Source of the DNA: UBA1367 sp040268355
Lineage (GTDB): Bacteria; Actinomycetota; Coriobacteriia; Coriobacteriales; Atopobiaceae
Direction: 5' to 3'
Length of the DNA stretch: 5,756 bases
Assembly: GCA_040268355.1 (NCBI GenBank)
Contig: JAWRIT010000002.1
Coordinates: forward strand, 1 to 5,756
The notes beneath the pieces were generated by a model. It searched no databases. It saw only the letters and a program-made list of their open reading frames with translations, and was not told where the DNA came from. Below are positions 1-5,059 of the stretch, in pieces; positions within the stretch are counted from its first letter, which is position 1; each line of letters opens with the position of its first letter. The position numbers and the translations under genes are program-made.

Positions 1-76
1 GCAGTGACACATACGTGCCTCTTCCCCCGTGCCAGGCCCCCGGCAGGCCCCGTGTCAGCCGTATCAGGCGGCGAAC

Positions 77-709
77 CTACAGCTCGTAGGTGTCCTCGAC
101 CATCTTGACGGCGTCGGCGATGGCGTCCTCCGGGCCCTCGACGGACACGAAGCGGATGACGCCCGCGTCGTCATTGAGCACCCAGGCCACCAGGTGCGTG
201 CCATCAGGGTAGATGGCGTAGACCTGCATCGCCTCTCGTCCGATGAGTTCCGTCTGTGCTCCCTGGATGTTGTCCTCTTCCAGCCCGTACTCGCCAGCGA
301 GTAGGTTGTCCCACAGATAGTTGGCGGCGTCCTCGGTCGTGAACGACGCGCGCTCCTCCTCGGTCAGCGCCGAGAGGTCGAAGATGTCGAGCGTGGCGAT
401 GGTGTTGTTCGTCGTGTCGTACCACTGGATCGAGTCGGGATCCTGCGAGCTGGAAAGCTCCATCCAGCTCGCCGGCACCTCAAGGAAGCCGATGCCCTCC
501 GCGCCGATGCGCTGGGTCTGCTCGGTCGCGTCGCTATCATCCTCGTTGGTTTGGGTGGTGGTGCTGGTGTTCGTGGTCTCCTCCCCAAGAGGATCGGTCA
601 CCGGACTGTCCTGCATTATCTGGCACGTTCTCACGGCGAGAAACGCCCCCAGGAACACGAACACGACGAGCATGCGTATCAAAAGATTCTTGAGCCTCTT
701 TCCAAACAA
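77..709 (-). CDS. Membrane-anchored hypothetical protein, 210 aa, TTG start
   Basis: I do not recognise a named family. The start is TTG at 709-707, chosen because a strong GAGGAGG on the minus strand ends 8 bases before it; the next Met (residue 13) would cut into the basic N-terminus. Residues 1-12 are basic, residues about 13-27 form one hydrophobic segment, and residues 37-68 are a Thr/Ser/Asn/Glu/Asp-rich linker. A compact domain follows from about 70 to 210. Cys29 follows the hydrophobic stretch, but the preceding residues (AVRT) do not make a lipobox, so I infer an uncleaved signal anchor with the C-terminal domain outside the cell. The domain opens with GFLEVPASW and alternates predicted strands with one helix (about 115-140). 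This loosely recalls small PsbP-like or Mog1-like extracytoplasmic domains, but that is only a resemblance. It is divergent from gdhA, and no convincing promoter was seen on its strand. That it is a real gene is likely; its function is unknown. Confidence 0.8.
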   Translation of the reverse strand: MFGKRLKNLLIRMLVVFVFLGAFLAVRTCQIMQDSPVTDPLGEETTNTSTTTQTNEDDSDATEQTQRIGAEGIGFLEVPASWMELSSSQDPDSIQWYDTTNNTIATLDIFDLSALTEEERASFTTEDAANYLWDNLLAGEYGLEEDNIQGAQTELIGREAMQVYAIYPDGTHLVAWVLNDDAGVIRFVSVEGPEDAIADAVKMVEDTYEL

Positions 710-717
710 TGCGATGG

Positions 718-724
718 CCTCCTC
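718..724 (-). promoter_or_regulatory. Ribosome binding site fixing the TTG start at 709
   Basis: Read on the minus strand this is GAGGAGG, a near-perfect anti-SD match, separated by 8 bases from the TTG at 709-707. It supports TTG initiation over the internal ATG at residue 13. Confidence 0.75.
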
Positions 725-812
725 GGTCGGTTGGCATGTACCGTATCATGTGAGAATAGGGGGACTGAGGGAGCGCTGCGATCCCTTTGGACACTTTGTA
801 AGGTTCTGTTCG

Positions 813-821
813 TGCTATGTT
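813..821 (+). promoter_or_regulatory. Candidate extended -10 promoter for gdhA
   Basis: TGCTATGTT contains an extended -10 (TG, one base, then TATGTT). A hexamer 17 bases upstream (ACTTTG, 793-798) is a poor -35, as extended -10 promoters tolerate. It would start transcription near 828 and leave a leader of about 135 bases before gdhA. It rests on motif reading alone. Confidence 0.35.
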
Positions 822-841
822 CACGTTGCGGGAGGTCTCTC

Positions 842-860
842 CACGAGCCTTCGGCGCGTG
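842..860 (+). other. Small stem-loop in the gdhA leader
   Basis: CACG (842-845) pairs with CGTG (857-860) and GCC (847-849) with GGC (853-855), interrupted by one A/G mismatch and closed by a three-base loop. No T tract follows directly, so this is not a standard terminator. It may be a leader structure or chance in GC-rich DNA. Confidence 0.25.
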
Positions 861-861
861 C

Positions 862-888
862 GTGTCACCTTTGTTACGTCCATGACAC
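862..888. repeat. Inverted repeat GTGTCA/TGACAC upstream of gdhA
   Basis: GTGTCA at 862-867 is a perfect reverse complement of TGACAC at 883-888, with 15 bases between. It lies downstream of the candidate gdhA -10 and 75 bases before the start codon, where a repressor site or leader hairpin could sit. The left part also contains two GTYAC words (GTCAC 864-868 and GTTAC 873-877). The spacing does not match the GlnR layout I know, so no regulator is assigned. Confidence 0.3.
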
Positions 889-951
889 TGTGAGCCACGA
901 CCGGTCACGTCGGGCCGTACGCTGCCTGTGTGCGCCCAGAGCAAGAACGAG

Positions 952-956
952 AGGAG
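952..956 (+). promoter_or_regulatory. Ribosome binding site of gdhA
   Basis: AGGAG lies 7 bases before the ATG at 964. No such site precedes the in-frame GTG at 928, so the shorter protein is preferred. Confidence 0.8.
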
Positions 957-963
957 ATACACC

Positions 964-2319
964 ATGACCTATTCAGAACGCGTCATCGGCGAGCTCAAGG
1001 AGCGTTACGCCGACGAGCCCGTGTTCATCCAGGCGGCCGAGGAGGTTCTCTCCACCTTGCAGCCCGCCCTTGACGCCCATCCCGAGTACGAGCAGGCGGG
1101 GCTCCTGGAGCGACTCGTCGAGCCCGAGCGCGTTGTCATGTTCCGCGTGCCGTGGATCGACGACGAGGGCAAGATTCAGGTCAACCGGGGCATCCGCGTG
1201 GAGTACAACTCCGCCATCGGGCCCTACAAGGGTGGCCTGCGCTTCAACCCGACGGTCAACCTAGGCATGCTCAAGTTCCTGGGCTTCGAGCAGATCTTCA
1301 AGAACGCCCTCACCACCCTGCCGATGGGCGGCGGCAAGGGCGGCACCGACTTCGACCCCAAGGGCAAGTCCAACAACGAGATCATGCGCTTCTGCCAGAG
1401 CTTCATGACCGAGCTCTCCCGCCACATCGGCCCCGACACCGACGTGCCGGCCGGCGACCTGGGCGTGGGCGCCCGTGAGATTGGCTACCTCTTTGGCCAG
1501 TACAAGCGCCTGCGCAACGAGTGGAGCGGCGTGCTGACCGGCAAGGGCCTGACCTATGGCGGCTCGCTCGCGCGCACCGAGGCCACCGGCTATGGCCTGG
1601 TCTACTTCGTCCAGAACCTGCTGGAGGATCACGGTGACTCCCTCGCGGGCAAGACCGTCGTGGTCCACGGCTCCGGCAACGTGGCCATCTACGCCACCCA
1701 GAAGGCCGAGCAGCTTGGCGCCACGGTCGTCGCCTGCTCCGACACCAAGGGCTGGGTCTATGACCCCGAGGGAATCTCCGTGGACGCGCTCGAGGCCATC
1801 TACGCCGCCAAGCGCTCCGGCCACGACAAGGGCGTGAGCCTGGCCATGTACACCGACTACCGACCCGCGGCCGAGTATCACGCAGAGGACGGCCGCGGCG
1901 TCTGGCAGGTCCCGTGCGACATCGCGCTGCCCTGTGCCCGCGAGAACACGCTGCTGCTCGAGGACGCCCAGGCACTGGTCGCCAACGGCTGCACGGTCGT
2001 GGGCGAGGGCGCCAACATGCCCACGACCACGGAGGCCATCGAGTACCTGCAGGAGAAGGGCGTCGCGTTCTGCCCCGGCAAGGCGGCGAACGCCGGCGGC
2101 GTCTCGGTCTCCGGCCTGGAGATGAGCCAGAACGCCGGCCACATCTCCTGGACCTTCGAGGAGGTCGACGAGCGCCTCAAGGACATCATGGCCGCCATCT
2201 ACCGCGCTTCCGCCGACGCGGCCAAGGAGTACGGCCATGAGGGCAACCTCGTCTTTGGCGCCAACATCGCCGGATTCCTGAAGGTCGCCGAGGCCATGAT
2301 GGCCCAGGGCGCCGTCTAG
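964..2319 (+). CDS. gdhA: Glutamate dehydrogenase, hexameric type, probably NADP-specific (EC 1.4.1.4)
   Basis: This cytosolic enzyme interconverts 2-oxoglutarate plus ammonium and glutamate using NAD(P)H, linking nitrogen assimilation to the TCA cycle. The protein is 451 aa, the usual size for the small hexameric family (about 445-450). The N-terminal substrate domain carries the glutamate-site lysines Lys89 (in GPYKGG) and Lys113, the catalytic Lys125 in PMGGGKGG, and Asp165 in PAGDLG. These positions agree with the Clostridium symbiosum enzyme as I recall its numbering. The Rossmann domain follows, with GSGNVA at 236-241 and SD at 259-260. Residues 376-390 (NAGGV...GLEMSQN) close the active site. 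GSGNVA followed by SD resembles NADP-dependent enzymes such as that of E. coli, whereas the NAD-specific clostridial enzyme has GFGNVA. NADP use is therefore inferred and NAD or dual use is possible. It appears to be a single-gene unit with a leader of about 135 bases holding dyads. The family call is secure. Confidence 0.97.
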   Translation: MTYSERVIGELKERYADEPVFIQAAEEVLSTLQPALDAHPEYEQAGLLERLVEPERVVMFRVPWIDDEGKIQVNRGIRVEYNSAIGPYKGGLRFNPTVNLGMLKFLGFEQIFKNALTTLPMGGGKGGTDFDPKGKSNNEIMRFCQSFMTELSRHIGPDTDVPAGDLGVGAREIGYLFGQYKRLRNEWSGVLTGKGLTYGGSLARTEATGYGLVYFVQNLLEDHGDSLAGKTVVVHGSGNVAIYATQKAEQLGATVVACSDTKGWVYDPEGISVDALEAIYAAKRSGHDKGVSLAMYTDYRPAAEYHAEDGRGVWQVPCDIALPCARENTLLLEDAQALVANGCTVVGEGANMPTTTEAIEYLQEKGVAFCPGKAANAGGVSVSGLEMSQNAGHISWTFEEVDERLKDIMAAIYRASADAAKEYGHEGNLVFGANIAGFLKVAEAMMAQGAV

Positions 2320-2349
2320 GCCCCGACACACCGTCTAGGCACTGACGCC
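2312..2349 (+). repeat. Imperfect 19-bp tandem repeat across the gdhA stop codon
   Basis: CCGTCTAGGC occurs at 2312-2321 and again at 2331-2340, so the period is 19 bases. The remaining 9 bases of each unit match at 5 positions, giving about 15 of 19 overall. The first copy contains the gdhA stop TAG. It looks like a small local duplication of the gene end; no function is apparent. Confidence 0.55.
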
Positions 2350-2378
2350 TGACACCTCCGCTCCGCCCGCCGAGGCGT
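2345..2378 (+). terminator. Weak stem-loop after gdhA (possible terminator)
   Basis: ACGCCT (2345-2350) pairs with AGGCGT (2373-2378) across a 22-base loop. There is no run of T after it, so a classical intrinsic terminator is not supported. It is the only dyad I found between gdhA and the next gene's promoter region, and end formation could be Rho-dependent instead. Confidence 0.2.
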
Positions 2379-2450
2379 TGCGCACCGGATGAGGACGACC
2401 CTTCGCACCATGGCGTGGGGCTTCCCAAAGCTGGTGCGCCACACCTCGGC

Positions 2451-2456
2451 TACTAT
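2451..2456 (+). promoter_or_regulatory. Candidate -10 box for the HAD phosphatase gene
   Basis: TACTAT sits 43 bases before the ATG at 2500. The surrounding nonamer GCTACTATG also occurs at the candidate tRNA-Leu promoter (from 3434), which raises confidence in both. No good -35 is visible. Transcription would start near 2463, leaving a leader of about 37 bases. Confidence 0.4.
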
Positions 2457-2486
2457 GAAGACGGTCTGGTCACAGGGCAGAGAGCG

Positions 2487-2492
2487 AAGGAG
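2487..2492 (+). promoter_or_regulatory. Ribosome binding site fixing the start at 2500
   Basis: AAGGAG lies 7 bases before the ATG at 2500. This excludes the longer frame from 2389, whose extra 37 residues do not look like a HAD N-terminus and overlap the candidate promoter. Confidence 0.8.
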
Positions 2493-2499
2493 TGCCGCC

Positions 2500-3360
2500 A
2501 TGGTCAAGCTTGTTCTAACGGATATGGACAACACGCTGGTCGCCTATGAGATCCCGGCAAGCGAGCGGGCGATAGGGGCCATCCACAAGCTGCTCGACCA
2601 AGGGGTGCTCTTCGGCCCTGCCTCCGGGCGCGACTACGACTCGGTCGTCATCTCCTTCCGTGGCGACAAGGACTGCGTCAGGACGGCGCTGTTCTCCAAC
2701 GGCAAGCGGATCTTCGTCGACGGCACCCTCATGAACCAGACCGGCGTGGACCGCGATTCCATGGTCACCATGTCCAAGATGGTCTACGACCTGCCCGGCG
2801 TCTACGTCTCCGGCCGCGGGGAGGGCGGCGGATTCGTCACCGGCTCGACGCTGCCGAGCCTGTTGGGCACCACCTGGGGCGGTCGCCGTGCGAGCGAGCT
2901 GGTCGAACCCGACGACATCCCTCACTGGGCCATCGTCACGGCGGGCCTCCACTTCGAAGAGGGCTCCGAGATGATCGACAACGTGGCCTGGGGCGAGAAG
3001 ATCCGTGAGGCCTGCCCCAAGCTCGATTTGCTCTCGCCGGGCAGCCGCATGTTCGACGTGGTGCCGCACGGCTGGTCCAAGGCCTCGGCGGTGCGGGTCC
3101 TGCAGATCCTGATGGCCATCGACAAAGACGAGATCGTGGCCTTCGGCGACTCCGACAACGACCTCGAGATGCTCAAGGCCGTGGGACATCCGGTGGCCGT
3201 GGCCAACGCGAACGATCGCGTGAAGGCCGTGGCGCGCCACTTCATCGGCTCGGTCGACGAGGACGCCGTGGGCCATGCCCTGAATGACCTCGCCGAGCTG
3301 GGCGACGCGGCCTTCGAGAAGTGGGACGCCGCGGCACGCGAGCGGGGCTGGATGGACTAG
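2500..3360 (+). CDS. HAD-superfamily hydrolase, Cof-type (subfamily IIB)
   Basis: This is a probable cytosolic Mg-dependent phosphatase of 286 aa, normal for Cof/HAD-IIB enzymes (about 260-290). All four HAD motifs are visible. Motif I is TDMDNT, with nucleophile Asp8 and acid/base Asp10. Motif II is Ser42 in PASGRDYD. Motif III is Lys194 in HGWSKASAV. Motif IV is FGDSDNDLEML, with Asp217 and Asp221 for magnesium. The roughly 110-residue stretch between about 80 and 185 is the C2B cap, which normally sets substrate choice. Known relatives act on sugar phosphates, flavin precursors or other small phosphate esters, so the substrate cannot be read here. The C-terminal helix after about residue 250 is charged and ends in WMD. 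The start is set by AAGGAG at 2487. It appears to have its own promoter and stands alone between gdhA and tRNA-Leu. The family call is secure; the substrate is unknown. Confidence 0.93.
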   Translation: MVKLVLTDMDNTLVAYEIPASERAIGAIHKLLDQGVLFGPASGRDYDSVVISFRGDKDCVRTALFSNGKRIFVDGTLMNQTGVDRDSMVTMSKMVYDLPGVYVSGRGEGGGFVTGSTLPSLLGTTWGGRRASELVEPDDIPHWAIVTAGLHFEEGSEMIDNVAWGEKIREACPKLDLLSPGSRMFDVVPHGWSKASAVRVLQILMAIDKDEIVAFGDSDNDLEMLKAVGHPVAVANANDRVKAVARHFIGSVDEDAVGHALNDLAELGDAAFEKWDAAARERGWMD

Positions 3361-3378
3361 CGCCACGGGCGTGCGCCC

Positions 3379-3399
3379 CTTCGCGTCACTTGCGTGAAG
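3379..3399 (+). terminator. Possible stem-loop after the HAD gene
   Basis: CTTCGCGT (3379-3386) can pair with GCGTGAAG (3392-3399) over a five-base loop, with two GU pairs. It begins 18 bases after the stop codon, where a terminator would be expected, but no T tract follows. Confidence 0.25.
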
Positions 3400-3403
3400 A
3401 CAT

Positions 3404-3428
3404 GACGGCTCACGGTGGCAAGGCCGTC
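3404..3428 (+). repeat. Inverted repeat GACGGC/GCCGTC upstream of tRNA-Leu
   Basis: GACGGC (3404-3409) pairs with GCCGTC (3423-3428) across 13 bases. It occupies the expected -35 region of the tRNA promoter. The same arms recur in the hairpin at 3583-3600 on the other side of the tRNA. Confidence 0.4.
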
Positions 3429-3432
3429 CATC

Positions 3433-3441
3433 TGCTACTAT
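3433..3441 (+). promoter_or_regulatory. Candidate extended -10 promoter for tRNA-Leu and possibly tig
   Basis: TGCTACTAT is an extended -10 (TG, one base, then TACTAT) placed 25 bases before the tRNA 5' end, giving a predicted start near 3448 and a 5' leader of about 19 bases. The -35 is not clear. It shares GCTACTATG with the candidate promoter at 2451. Because no promoter is apparent between the tRNA and tig, it may drive both. Confidence 0.5.
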
Positions 3442-3466
3442 GGCAAACGCTGCTGATTCGACATTG

Positions 3467-3551
3467 GCGGGCGTGGTGGAATTGGTAGACACGCTGGATT
3501 TAGGTTCCAGTGGGGCAACCCGTGAAGGTTCGAGTCCTTTCGCCCGCACCA
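3467..3551 (+). tRNA. tRNA-Leu (anticodon UAG), CCA encoded
   Basis: A full class II cloverleaf can be folded by eye. The acceptor stem GCGGGCG (3467-3473) pairs with CGCCCGC (3541-3547), followed by discriminator A3548 and encoded CCA 3549-3551. The D arm contains the usual TTGGTAGA. The anticodon stem CTGGA (3494-3498) pairs with TCCAG (3506-3510) around the loop TTTAGGT, placing anticodon TAG at 3501-3503, which reads CUN leucine codons, chiefly CUA. A long variable arm with GGG/CCC follows. The T arm is GAAGG-TTCGAGT-CCTTT (3524-3540), its outermost pair being G-T. The A discriminator and long variable arm fit leucine. It sits 72 bases before tig and may share its transcript. Confidence 0.97.
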
Positions 3552-3582
3552 GTGTCGTCTTGGAACGAAGGGATCCGTAAGG

Positions 3583-3600
3583 GACGGCCGCAGGGCCGTC
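3583..3600 (+). other. Perfect 7-bp hairpin between tRNA-Leu and tig
   Basis: GACGGCC (3583-3589) pairs perfectly with GGCCGTC (3594-3600) around the loop GCAG. It ends 13 bases before the tig ribosome binding site. No T tract follows, so it may be a processing or leader structure in a tRNA-tig transcript rather than an intrinsic terminator. Its arms match those at 3404-3428. Confidence 0.55.
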
Positions 3601-3613
3601 AGAGCGTACTACC

Positions 3614-3619
3614 AGGAGG
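3614..3619 (+). promoter_or_regulatory. Ribosome binding site fixing the TTG start of tig
   Basis: AGGAGG is a full anti-SD match only 4 bases before the TTG at 3624, a tight spacing. No ATG or GTG start lies nearby in frame, and the sequence after TTG begins a typical trigger factor N-terminus. Confidence 0.75.
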
Positions 3620-3623
3620 AACG

Positions 3624-5033
3624 TTGAACATCACCGTCACCGCCGAGAGGCCCGAGACCGACAAGGTCATCGCCACCATCACCGTGCCGGCCGCAGACGT
3701 CGACACCTACGTCACCCAGGCCTACCGCAACATCGCCCGTCGCTACCAGTTCCAGGGCTTCCGTCGCGGTCGCGCCCCCCGTCCGGTCATCGATGGCATC
3801 GTGGGCCGCGAGGCCGTCCTGGCGGACGCCACCAACGACCTCATCAACGACGCCCAGCCCCTCATGATCGACGAGCTGGACATCGTGCCGGTGACGAGCC
3901 CGGACTACGGCGAGGAGCCGTCGCTGGTCGTCGAGCACGAGGACTACGTCATCACCGCGACCGTCGCGGTGCCGCCGACCGTCGAGCTCTCCTCCTATGA
4001 CGCGCCGGCCATCAACATGCCCCCGGCAGAGGCCACCGAGGCCGAGATCGACCTCCAGATCGAGCAGCTGCTGTCCTACCAGGTGACCTACGAGGACGTC
4101 GAGGACGACCGCGCCGCCGCCGAAGGCGACGTCATCACCGTCGACATCGAGAACAAGCAGGGCGCCGAGGACCTCGCGGGCAAGAACCGCACCATGGGCC
4201 TCGCTGCCGACAGCCTCCCCGAGGAGCTGGTCGCCGGCATCGTGGGCATGAAGAAGGGCGAGACCAAGAACGTCTCCTGGACGCGCTCCCACATGCACGG
4301 TGATCACGAGCACGTGCACGACTACGAGGTGGAGGTCACGCTCTCCGCCATCAAGCAGGCCGTGACCCCCGAGCTCGATGACGAGCTGGCCAAGAAGAAC
4401 TTTGGCTTCGAGACCGTCGCCGAGTTGCGCGACGCCGTCAAGGAGGAGGTCGAGGAGGACAAGCAGCGCAGCCTGCCCAACCTCAAGGAGGACCGTGTCG
4501 TCGAGGCCATGGGCACGCTCGTGACCGCCGAGGAGCTGCCCGAGGCCTACGAGAACCAGGTCTTCAACGAGCTCGCCAACGAGTTCCTCACCTCGCTGCA
4601 GCGTCAGGGCATGTCGCTCGACATGTACCTCGGCGCCCGCCAGATCGACACCAACGCCTTCCTCGACGACCTGCACGTCCAGGCCGCCGAGCGCGCCCGC
4701 CAGTCGCTGGCCCTCGACGCGCTCGCCAAGGAGAAGGGCTTTGACGCCACCGAGCAGGACGTGCGTGACGAGTTCGAGAAGGCCTCCGTCGAGAACGTCG
4801 ACGACTCCATCGACCAGTTCCGCAAGGACGGTCGCCTGTCAGCCGTGCGCGAGTCCATCCGGCGCACCAAGGCCGTGGCGTGGCTGGTCGAGAACGCCAC
4901 CGTCACCGAGGTCGACGAGGTCGCCGAGCGCCGTGCCGCCGCGGAGGAGGCCGCGGAGGCAGAGCCCGAGGCGGCATCAGATGCAGAGCCTGCGGAGTCT
5001 GCAGAGACGAGCGAGACCGAGGCGGCCGAGTAG
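3624..5033 (+). CDS. tig: Trigger factor, ribosome-associated chaperone, TTG start
   Basis: Trigger factor docks at the ribosome exit tunnel and shelters nascent chains. The protein is 469 aa, longer than the E. coli one (432) because of an acidic tail. The ribosome-binding domain (about 1-115) carries the signature GFRRGRAP at 45-52, matching the GFRKGK loop that contacts the large subunit. An FKBP-like domain spans about 160-245, and the helical chaperone domain about 246-425, entered through TPELDDELAKK. Residues about 430-469 are Ala/Glu-rich, probably disordered. Two oddities lie in the FKBP-like domain. The aromatic residues of the prolyl-isomerase pocket appear replaced (IDFTG is VDIEN, IPGFEDGI is LPEELVAGI). 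The flap holds five histidines in ten residues (223-232). Isomerase activity is therefore doubtful, by inference. It follows tRNA-Leu by 72 bases and precedes clpP by 87, a common tig-clpP arrangement. The family call is secure. Confidence 0.96.
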   Translation: MNITVTAERPETDKVIATITVPAADVDTYVTQAYRNIARRYQFQGFRRGRAPRPVIDGIVGREAVLADATNDLINDAQPLMIDELDIVPVTSPDYGEEPSLVVEHEDYVITATVAVPPTVELSSYDAPAINMPPAEATEAEIDLQIEQLLSYQVTYEDVEDDRAAAEGDVITVDIENKQGAEDLAGKNRTMGLAADSLPEELVAGIVGMKKGETKNVSWTRSHMHGDHEHVHDYEVEVTLSAIKQAVTPELDDELAKKNFGFETVAELRDAVKEEVEEDKQRSLPNLKEDRVVEAMGTLVTAEELPEAYENQVFNELANEFLTSLQRQGMSLDMYLGARQIDTNAFLDDLHVQAAERARQSLALDALAKEKGFDATEQDVRDEFEKASVENVDDSIDQFRKDGRLSAVRESIRRTKAVAWLVENATVTEVDEVAERRAAAEEAAEAEPEAASDAEPAESAETSETEAAE

Positions 5034-5059
5034 GGTATAAGCCAATCTGTATGGTAGAC

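Noticed and set aside
864..877. GTCAC-N4-GTTAC as a GlnR-type nitrogen box
   Set aside because: The half-sites are spaced 9 bases start to start instead of the 11 expected for the a/b-site layout, and the GaAAc half is missing.
858..893. Possible short leader peptide before gdhA (GTG 858 or ATG 882, ending TGA 893)
   Set aside because: No ribosome binding site precedes either start, and the peptides (11 or 3 residues) show no run of a regulatory amino acid.
928..963. GTG start giving gdhA 12 more residues
   Set aside because: No RBS precedes 928, the gdhA RBS lies inside this stretch, and the shorter form matches family length and residue numbering.
1261..2331. Long antisense reading frame opposite gdhA (356 aa)
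   Set aside because: It is a shadow of GC-biased codons in gdhA: Gly/Val/Ala/Leu/Asp-rich composition, no recognisable motif, and the sense strand is an unmistakable enzyme.
2389..2499. N-terminal extension of the HAD protein by 37 residues
   Set aside because: The HAD motif I normally lies within the first dozen residues, the RBS at 2487 points to the ATG at 2500, and the extension covers the candidate promoter.
2515..3549. Long antisense reading frame opposite the HAD gene, starting inside tRNA-Leu (344 aa)
   Set aside because: Its first residues are the reverse complement of the tRNA, a classic spurious start, and the rest mirrors the HAD gene.
3560..3588. Separate tig promoter with TTGGAA (3560-3565) as -35
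   Set aside because: The position 17 bases downstream is GACGGC within the hairpin, which is not a -10.
3510..3623. N-terminal extension of trigger factor into tRNA-Leu
   Set aside because: It would translate part of the tRNA; the strong RBS at 3614 and the typical N-terminus after TTG 3624 support the shorter protein.
3609..4676. Long antisense reading frame opposite tig (355 aa)
   Set aside because: Low-complexity Val/Asp/Leu/Gly sequence with no motifs, explained by codon bias of tig.
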